Shown in pieces: positions 1 through 4,646 of a DNA stretch of 5,208 nt. The notes below the pieces were generated by a model, which was given only the letters and a program-made list of their open reading frames with translations, did not search any database and was not told where the DNA came from. This stretch comes from an uncultured Chloroflexota bacterium. GTDB taxonomy: Bacteria > Chloroflexota > Anaerolineae > Aggregatilineales > Phototrophicaceae. The DNA lies in the NCBI GenBank assembly GCA_937870805.1, contig CALMZT010001031.1, forward strand, positions 1 through 5,208. Direction: 5' to 3'. The position numbers and the translations under genes are program-made. Each line of letters opens with the position of its first letter. Within the stretch, counting starts at the first letter, position 1.

Positions 1-497
1 TGGCATAGAAATCGCTTCGCCTACTTTTTGTTGACCGACGAAAATCTCCAACGAACCTTGCGCGCTTGAAACAGCAGGCGCGGTCTCGGTATTTAATGTT
101 TGCGCGATGGCAAGCGATTCAAATGATGTTTTTGGAATACGCCAGAGATTCACACCGATTACAGGCGTATCTTTTACTGATTCGCCTGGCTTCAATTTTT
201 TCGCAATGAGCATAGCTTCGCTTATATCTGCGCTATCAGAAAAATTCCAGCGTTCGGCATCTTGACTGACAATTATGTATTCAAGACGATATTTGCTATT
301 GATAAGCTCACGCGTTTCGCCCCACGCGACGCCTGACAATAATGCTTTCGGTAACACCAACGCGATGCGCCCGTCACGTTTGATGTATGGATCAGCGGCA
401 GCAACAAAAACCGAACCCAATCCCACCGTCGCATTTGCCAACACATTTTTTTTACCTACAAGTTTCTTCAAGCGTTTCTGCAATTCTGCGCGTTCCC
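1..497 (-). pseudogene. N-6 DNA methylase, continuation after the frameshift (partial)
   Basis: From 495 down to position 1 the minus strand is open for 165 codons without a stop, in the frame shifted -1 relative to the upstream methylase ORF. It reads ERAELQKRLKKLVGKK just after the break, then GRIALVLPKALLSG, which matches the strand and helix following NPPF (motifs V-VI) in gamma-class adenine methylases. Further on come EYIIVSQDAERWNFSD and a stretch resembling the N-6 methylase family C-terminal region. It runs out of the window, so any target-recognition domain lies beyond position 1. Together the two parts give about 673 residues before the edge. Restoring one G in the GGG at 495-497 would join them. 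Whether this is a real mutation or a sequencing error cannot be told from the sequence. Confidence 0.8.
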
Positions 498-2018
498 TGG
501 CAAAGAACCAAACAACAAATTACCTCCAACACTTCTTGTGAATGGTGGATTCATCACGCAAAGATCGAGACTAGGTAGGGAGGCAGAAGGGAGGATAGCC
601 ATGCCCTCGCCAGTTACTTGTTCAGGAGCAGGGTTAGCAAACAAGTTCAGTTCGGCTTTAACTTCTCCGCCTTGCAAAAATTCAATGCTACCCAATTTTG
701 AATCTTTGCCGCCAAGCGGCATGGTCGTGAGATTCATGCCGTGAAAGGAAATGTGTGGTGTACGTGAGGCGAGTGTAGAAGCAGTGAGATGCAGTGCCGA
801 AGTTAAAACGTCGTAACCATGAATGATATTTTCGACGAGCAGATTGTGAAATTCTTCGAGTCGGATTTTTTCGCCGCGTTCCGCCGCCGCGCTAATGTAA
901 TTGTCGCTGATAACATCGGCGGCTGCCATCAATAATGTGCCTGTGCCGCACGCGAGGTCCGCAACGCGGAAATGCCGCAGCGCGTCGAGGTCATTCCATT
1001 CAATTTCCCACACGCTCGGACGCAGCGCCAGTTTCAACAACAATGTAGCAGCGGGGATGCTCGTGTAATATGTGCCTAGATATTTAGCATCCGCTAACAA
1101 GCGGTGATAGACACGTCCCATCAAATCATGCCGCAGCGCCGCGCGCTGTTCGCTGATTTTTAGGGCTGTTTTCACCATAAACCGCAGCGCTTCTTGAGTG
1201 CCCCATGCCGATGTACCAAAATCGTTGAAGATACGCCGTGCCAAGTGGAAAATGGAGTAGTAATTAATGTTATCAAGGATGTATTCCCATTGCTCGGGAA
1301 ATAAAAGCAGGGACATCTTAGGGGTAATATCTACTAAGCGTGTAAGCTTTTTATGATTGGTAGCCAGAACATCGTGGAAAATCATAGCATTGAGAACAAT
1401 CAAACCACCAACCCGCACGAATGCCCCTCGTTCTAAAGCTGTCAGTTTTTCTTGTACCTTCTCATCGGTAGGACCGCCAAGCGAGTCGATAATACGCCCC
1501 CAAATGCCTCGATAATCAAGCGCGGGGATAGCAAAGCGATCTACTGCCGCATCGATTAAGGCTACAGCTTCAGCAACAATATCCTCTTTAATGAGCTGCT
1601 CAAAGGTGCTACGTAGTGTTCGTTCTAAATGGTCAACGTCGCCTGATACAAATCCAGAACTTCCTGTTTCAGTGACAACGGCAATCTCCAATTTGGCGTG
1701 AGCAAGTTCACTTTTGAGTTGTGAGAATTCGACAGCACGCAAACTGGCAGGATAGACAACACCAACCCCAATGTGAGCAACGCCTGTTTCCACACGATGC
1801 ATCGCCGAAGCTACTGCTTTGTCTTTAGCGTTGGCAGCGTCCACTTCACCCTCAATGGCTGTGCGCAGTCCTTGAAAGTTGACGATCACATCGGGCATCT
1901 GGCGTGCTTTCTGTGCGCCTGTATACATAATACTTTCTGGCGCAACCACAGCCCCGCGTTCTTGCAGTAGTTGAGCAAGTAAAACGTTGAAAACTTCTTG
2001 GCGTTGACTGGAAGGCAT
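468..2018 (-). CDS. N-6 adenine DNA methylase, N-terminal part (frameshifted)
   Basis: This is a class gamma N6-adenine DNA methyltransferase of the type I HsdM / type IIG kind, which transfers a methyl group from S-adenosylmethionine to adenine in DNA. Visible motifs are GTYYTS at residues 315-320 (motif X-like), DLACGTG at 354-360 (SAM-binding motif I) and NPPF at 490-493 (catalytic motif IV). The first 120 residues look like a separate domain: PD at 42-43 and E-G-E at 56-58 recall a PD-(D/E)xK nuclease with an E-x-E ending as in BamHI, which is an inference. The chosen ATG at 2018 has only a weak AATGAGA upstream but sits about 28 bases below an extended -10 promoter. The frame stops at 468, in the middle of the methylase domain, and the homologous sequence continues in the -1 frame from about 495 to position 1, so this is a frameshifted gene rather than a complete protein. 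Confidence 0.85.
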   Translation of the reverse strand: MPSSQRQEVFNVLLAQLLQERGAVVAPESIMYTGAQKARQMPDVIVNFQGLRTAIEGEVDAANAKDKAVASAMHRVETGVAHIGVGVVYPASLRAVEFSQLKSELAHAKLEIAVVTETGSSGFVSGDVDHLERTLRSTFEQLIKEDIVAEAVALIDAAVDRFAIPALDYRGIWGRIIDSLGGPTDEKVQEKLTALERGAFVRVGGLIVLNAMIFHDVLATNHKKLTRLVDITPKMSLLLFPEQWEYILDNINYYSIFHLARRIFNDFGTSAWGTQEALRFMVKTALKISEQRAALRHDLMGRVYHRLLADAKYLGTYYTSIPAATLLLKLALRPSVWEIEWNDLDALRHFRVADLACGTGTLLMAAADVISDNYISAAAERGEKIRLEEFHNLLVENIIHGYDVLTSALHLTASTLASRTPHISFHGMNLTTMPLGGKDSKLGSIEFLQGGEVKAELNLFANPAPEQVTGEGMAILPSASLPSLDLCVMNPPFTRSVGGNLLFGSLPGNAQNCRNA

Positions 2019-2052
2019 AGATAATTCTCATTTTTATGACAACACTTGTTCT

Positions 2053-2061
2053 ATTATATCA
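2053..2061 (-). promoter_or_regulatory. Extended -10 promoter of the methylase gene
   Basis: The minus strand reads TGATATAAT, a perfect TATAAT preceded by the TGn of an extended -10 element. No good -35 hexamer is seen 16-18 bases upstream, as expected for extended -10 promoters. Transcription would start near 2046 and leave a leader of about 28 bases before the ATG at 2018. It lies directly below the terminator at 2070-2097, so the methylase appears to be transcribed on its own. Confidence 0.55.
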
Positions 2062-2069
2062 TTACCGAC

Positions 2070-2097
2070 AAAAAACGCCCGTATGACAACGGGCGTT
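2070..2097 (-). terminator. Rho-independent terminator downstream of the SDR and small ORF
   Basis: On the minus strand a perfect 9-bp stem (AACGCCCGT pairing with ACGGGCGTT, arms 2089-2097 and 2074-2082) with a 6-base loop runs straight into a T tract. It lies 224 bases below the SDR stop and 29 bases below the stop of the doubtful ORF at 2127. It is a close relative of the terminator at 3285-3311. Confidence 0.8.
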
Positions 2098-2126
2098 CGT
2101 CTTACATTACGCCACGCATTAAAGTG

Positions 2127-2291
2127 TCAAAAGGAACTCAAATGCATCGATTTTTGTTCTATAGTGTGGATTACGCACTCTAACAATCGATCATCCAAAT
2201 CAGGCAGCGCTCCACGCACGTCCCAAAACCCACTTTTTTCGCCCCACCCTGAATCCTCACGTCCATCAACGACGACCCACTGACGTACCAC
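2127..2291 (-). CDS. Possible small hypothetical protein or gene remnant
   Basis: The 302 bases between the SDR and the methylase start hold one open frame that could be coding. From a GTG at 2291 it gives 54 residues starting VVRQWVVVDGRED, rich in G, D, W and R, and ending IHTIEQKSMHLSSF. I do not recognise the family. In favour: its N-terminal half has the G-rich first codon positions of real genes, and its stop lies 29 bases above a strong terminator, the same spacing as for the ThuA gene (31 bases). Against: there is no Shine-Dalgarno sequence before the GTG, and the frame continues upstream into the SDR gene without a clear start. It may be the tail of a decayed gene. Apart from this ORF and the terminator the gap holds nothing I can name. 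Confidence 0.28.
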   Translation of the reverse strand: MVRQWVVVDGREDSGWGEKSGFWDVRGALPDLDDRLLECVIHTIEQKSMHLSSF

Positions 2292-2306
2292 CCGTGAGTG
2301 TGAAAG

Positions 2307-2319
2307 GTGCCACTGGCAC
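2307..2319. repeat. Short palindrome just after the SDR stop
   Basis: GTGCCA and TGGCAC flank a single central C, giving a 13-base near-perfect palindrome that starts one base beyond the SDR stop codon (2321-2323). On the minus strand it is followed by CTTTC. It might act as a weak transcript-end hairpin, but the loop would be only 3 bases and the T tract is poor. A protein-binding site is equally possible. Confidence 0.3.
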
Positions 2320-2320
2320 G

Positions 2321-3178
2321 CTATACGACCCGCGCCGTCAGCCCTGTCATCTGCTCGCTGATCTCCCACAATCGCTTCTGCGCCGCCTCATCATACGACG
2401 CCTGCGACGAACTCACCGCCTTGCTTTTATCCCAATATTTCTCCGTGACGCCCTCCACTTCCGGCGACGACGCGAGGTAAACGATGGTTTCCGCGCCTTT
2501 TTCCTCGCTAATCGCAAACAGGTGTACCAGGTTCATAATCCAGTTCATCAGCCCAGGATTGTTCTTGCCGAAGCCCGACGCCACCAGCCCCGGATGCAGC
2601 ACATTCGCCGTCACGCCTGTGCCTGCCAGCCGCCGCGCCAGTTCGTAGGTGAACAGCACGTTCGCCAGCTTGGAACGTCCATAAGGATTGAAGCCGCCCA
2701 TCGCGTAGCTTTTCTTGCTCTGCAAATCGTCAAAGTCCAGCGCCAGGTTGGTATGCGCTTCCGACGAAACGTTGACGATACGCGAGGGTGCGTTGGCTTT
2801 GAGCACGTCCAGCAGCAGGTTCGTCAGCAAAAAGTAGCTGAGATGGTTGAGCGCGAAGGTCATCTCGTAGCCGTCTGCTGTTTCCTGCCGCGAGGCGAAC
2901 ACCGCGCCCGCGTTGTTGACCAGCACATCGAGGCGATCATGCTTGCTTTTAAACTCGCCTGCGATGCGCCGCACGTCTGCTAGTACCGATAGATCACCGA
3001 TCAGCATTTCGACGTTGGGATTACCGCTTTTGGTTTTGATCTCGTTGAGGGTTTCTTCGGTCTTGGCGCGGTTACGCCCGACAATGACGACGGTTGCGCC
3101 CTTCTTCGCCAGTTCCAGTGCCGCGACTTTGCCTATGCCGTTGGTCGCGCCCGTGATGAGAACGATTTTGCCTTGCAT
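2321..3178 (-). CDS. Short-chain dehydrogenase/reductase (SDR), retinol-dehydrogenase-like
   Basis: This is a complete 285-residue classical SDR, a cytosolic NAD(P)-dependent oxidoreductase acting on an alcohol/carbonyl pair; the substrate cannot be read from the sequence. The Rossmann nucleotide-binding motif is TGATNGIG at residues 9-16. GRNR at 34-37 puts arginines after the second strand, as expected for NADPH preference. GDL is at 61-63, NNAG at 88-91, the structural Asn at 111, SS at 138-139, the catalytic YxxxK at Tyr166-Lys170, and HPG at 195-197. The overall pattern, including the AHTNLALDFDD segment and the length, matches the RDH11-14 / WW-domain-oxidoreductase-like branch. The ATG at 3178 has AAGGGG seven bases upstream. 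It lies between two terminators, so it looks independently transcribed, and it shows no damage. Confidence 0.93.
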   Translation of the reverse strand: MQGKIVLITGATNGIGKVAALELAKKGATVVIVGRNRAKTEETLNEIKTKSGNPNVEMLIGDLSVLADVRRIAGEFKSKHDRLDVLVNNAGAVFASRQETADGYEMTFALNHLSYFLLTNLLLDVLKANAPSRIVNVSSEAHTNLALDFDDLQSKKSYAMGGFNPYGRSKLANVLFTYELARRLAGTGVTANVLHPGLVASGFGKNNPGLMNWIMNLVHLFAISEEKGAETIVYLASSPEVEGVTEKYWDKSKAVSSSQASYDEAAQKRLWEISEQMTGLTARVV

Positions 3179-3185
3179 CGTTATT

Positions 3186-3191
3186 CCCCTT
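3186..3191 (-). promoter_or_regulatory. Shine-Dalgarno site of the SDR gene
   Basis: AAGGGG on the minus strand lies seven bases before the ATG at 3178. It decides that start over any internal methionine, and the protein then begins just ahead of the first Rossmann strand. Confidence 0.65.
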
Positions 3192-3212
3192 ATTGATGAG
3201 CAACGTTATCTT

Positions 3213-3218
3213 ATTGTA
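3213..3218 (-). promoter_or_regulatory. Candidate -10 element of the SDR gene
   Basis: TACAAT on the minus strand is one base from the TATAAT consensus and lies 34 bases above the SDR start, below the ThuA terminator. The hexamer 17 bases upstream (AACAGC) is a poor -35, so the call rests on the -10 match and the position. Confidence 0.35.
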
Positions 3219-3284
3219 CCTGTTCATGGGTCGCTGCTGTTACTTTCTAGGGATTTTCTAACGTCTTAGAGTTTGAGGCAGCAA

Positions 3285-3311
3285 ATAAAAATGCCCGCAT
3301 GATGACGGGCA
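3285..3311 (-). terminator. Rho-independent terminator of the ThuA gene
   Basis: On the minus strand TGCCCG (3306-3311) pairs with CGGGCA (3292-3297) around an 8-base loop, and TTTTTATTT follows. It begins 31 bases after the ThuA stop codon at 3343-3345, so it ends the ThuA transcript and separates it from the SDR gene. Confidence 0.75.
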
Positions 3312-3342
3312 AGTAGAGTTCAGCGTCATATGGTGTTTGAAA

Positions 3343-4260
3343 TTAGCGACTTGCCCACAGCAGCCCGCGCCGGACGATCTCGCGCGCCTCGGTCACATCA
3401 AAGTCGGCGGCAACGTGTCCCAATGAAGAGTAAAATACCCTGCCTGCCCCGAAGCGGCGCGTCCAGACAACAGGCATCACCGTTCCGTCAATCCAAGGTG
3501 CGTACTCACCGCTGAAAGTCGTAGTGGCTAACACGTCATTGGAAGGATCGACATGCATAAGAACTAGTCCTTGAAAACTTTGCATTTCTAGGCTACATTT
3601 TGCTTGTGAGACGTTCTCACAGACTTACAAGAGGCGACTTTCTCATTGGCTAATGCCTTTCTTGCAAACACCGCGCACTATCGGTGTCCAAAGAGATGAG
3701 AAAGTTGAAAGTGAAAGTGGGATAGTTGGTGCACTTTTACGTGTACAACATTGACCAAATTCACTTGGCGGGAGTCTATGGTCTCCGTTCACTCTCAAGT
3801 TCAGAACTGCAAAGTTTTGAGTAACCATATAATACTGCTCGGAGTGCATGGCGAAATCGTTGAGTCCAGCAGTGATTGGGTGGCGTATGTTGGTGATTTG
3901 CACTGTGTAGTCGATGATGTTGCCGGGATGCGCCACCCACTGTCCGCCCACCATGAACTGATACCTGGTATTTTCACGGAATGCATCTGCAATGCCGCCG
4001 TGCCAGCCGCCGAGACCTGCGCCCTCGACCACCGCATCAACCAGACCGGCTGCCTGCTGATCGCTGATTTTGCCCATCGACCAGACCGGGACGATCAGAT
4101 CAAACTGCTTGAGGGAATCAATTTCTAAAAAAACGTCGAGTGTGTTGGCAATCGTCGTATTGTAGCCTTCGGCGCGCAGCAAATCGGCAAACAACTCAGA
4201 AGTTTGCTGTGGTTGATGCTTTGCCCAGCCGCCAGCAACGAATAATGTGGATTTGGTCAC
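3343..4260 (-). pseudogene. ThuA-domain protein, split by a 266-bp insertion
   Basis: This is a ThuA-like protein (the trehalose-utilisation family with a class I glutamine-amidotransferase-like fold, often linked to sugar metabolism; exact activity unknown). The chosen GTG at 4260 has GGAG eight bases upstream, and the protein then begins VTKSTLFVAGGW, the first strand of the fold. GLGGWHGG at residues 83-89 and VGGQWVAHPG at 104-113 are family hallmarks. The reading breaks after SEQYYM (140-145) at 3826 and resumes with HVDPSND at 3555, then GTVMPVVWTRRFGAGRV and the typical tail AREIVRRGLLWASR. Removing 270 bases (element plus one CATA copy) gives an exact in-frame 215-residue protein of normal family length. 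As it stands, the N-terminal part runs into the element and stops at 3643. The C-terminal part is open to 3585 but probably not expressed on its own. Confidence 0.88.
3560..3825. mobile_element. MITE-like non-autonomous insertion inside the ThuA gene
   Basis: This 266-bp stretch interrupts the ThuA frame and is bordered by CATA on both sides (3556-3559 and 3826-3829), a probable 4-bp target duplication. Near its ends it carries an inverted repeat: AAAACTTTGCATTTCT at 3574-3589 and AGAACTGCAAAGTTTT at 3803-3818, 15 of 16 matching. Extended outward to 3567-3589 and 3803-3825 it matches at 18 of 23 positions. Inside are three more inverted repeats: TGTGAGA/TCTCACA at 3605-3621, ACACCG/CGGTGT at 3668-3687, and ACTTTCTCAT/ATGAGAAAGT at 3637-3646 and 3696-3705, the last enclosing the second. 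No transposase-like reading frame is visible, so it is best read as a MITE or a heavily deleted insertion sequence. The parent family is not identifiable from this sequence alone. Confidence 0.75.
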
Positions 4261-4268
4261 AATGAGGT

Positions 4269-4272
4269 CTCC
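4269..4272 (-). promoter_or_regulatory. Shine-Dalgarno site setting the ThuA start
   Basis: GGAG on the minus strand lies eight bases before the GTG at 4260. It favours that start over the in-frame GTG at 4290, which would add ten residues (MEYHQHGDLI) with no family character. Confidence 0.5.
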
Positions 4273-4377
4273 ATGCTGATGATATTCCACGCGCTGAAAA
4301 AATTGTCACACGACTTGATTCGCATCGTACACGTTGACCATTTCGGTACGCACCGGTGGAGAATGACCTTTTAGAAT

Positions 4378-4461
4378 TAGGACTTTCGCTTGTGAACCTG
4401 CGAACAATGGGTTTAAACCCATTGTTCAAGCACAAATACTTGTTGTGAAGCGAAAGTCCTG
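4378..4461. mobile_element. 84-bp palindromic MITE in the YgiT gene
   Basis: The element has perfect 13-bp terminal inverted repeats, AGGACTTTCGCTT at 4379-4391 and AAGCGAAAGTCCT at 4448-4460, and one extra base at each end. It is flanked by 5-bp direct repeats AGAAT at 4373-4377 and 4462-4466. Its centre is a perfect 26-bp palindrome, and TTGTG (4390-4394) can also pair with CACAA (4431-4435), so nearly the whole element can fold into one hairpin. It codes for nothing. The 5-bp duplication and sharp ends argue for transposition by a DDE transposase supplied elsewhere. Precise removal with one repeat copy restores the host reading frame. Confidence 0.85.
4402..4427. repeat. Perfect 26-bp palindrome at the centre of the 84-bp element
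   Basis: The half-site GAACAATGGGTTT is followed directly by its exact reverse complement with no spacer, centred between 4414 and 4415. The flanking TGC (4399-4401) and GCA (4430-4432) can extend the pairing with a two-base bulge. The central TAA supplies the stop of the interrupted YgiT frame. Confidence 0.95.
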
Positions 4462-4646
4462 AGAATATTGACCACTATATGATGTGCTTCAGGTGTGAAA
4501 TATTGTTCCCCACATTGACGACAAACCAGTGCAGGAACATTTTCTATAACGACCCAATGAGCTTGATAACGCTGTAAACGGGTAACACGCTGAGGTTCTA
4601 AGCGTCCGTTACAGTACATACATCGCTGCTCATCAGTCCTCTTTTA

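Larger units (their letters stand above)
4306..4633 (-). pseudogene. YgiT-type zinc-finger (MqsA-like antitoxin family) gene, doubly disrupted
   Basis: The family binds zinc through two CxxC pairs and is usually the antitoxin of an MqsR/RelE-fold or DUF4258-type toxin. Visible here are CMYC encoded at 4622-4611, then VVIENVPALVCRQCGEQYF, the characteristic core with the second CxxC. Two lesions are seen. First, the ATG at 4633, with AGAGGA three bases upstream, is one base out of frame with CMYC; adding one base gives MSSxCMYC, a normal family start. The in-frame ATG at 4619 lies inside the first CxxC and would lose its first cysteine. Second, an 84-bp palindromic element replaces the C-terminus with a tail ending at a TAA at 4413. 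Removing the element and one AGAAT copy gives ...VVNILKGHSPPVRT, then EMVNVYDANQVV and a stop at 4306. The repaired product has 79 residues, with the P-x-RT-x-EV-VYD tail typical of the family. No toxin partner is seen; the upstream neighbour is an AAA+ ATPase. Confidence 0.85.

Noticed and set aside
468..500. Programmed -1 frameshifting in the methylase
   Set aside because: No slippery X-XXY-YYZ heptamer and no clear downstream structure at the break; a simple loss of one G explains it.
2294..2983. Plus-strand open frame of 229 codons, rich in Arg and His
   Set aside because: It lies wholly opposite the SDR gene, whose Rossmann and catalytic motifs are clear, and its composition is that of an antisense shadow.
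3643..3825. Transposase fragment in the ThuA insertion
   Set aside because: The frame running in from ThuA gives a Ser/Thr/Leu-rich peptide with no DDE-type or other transposase motif, and no other frame is long enough.
4278..4314. Promoter for the ThuA gene (GTGACA with TATCAT)
   Set aside because: The two hexamers are 19 bases apart and the -35 overlaps the repaired YgiT stop region; too weak to call, and read-through from upstream is enough.
4402..4427. The 26-bp palindrome as an ordinary rho-independent terminator
   Set aside because: It has no T tract on either side, and it is the centre of a sharply bounded element with terminal repeats and target duplication.
4196..4435. Minus-strand open frame of 79 codons spanning the palindromic element
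   Set aside because: It begins inside the 84-bp element and reads through the YgiT tail and the ThuA start in the wrong frame; no family character is seen.
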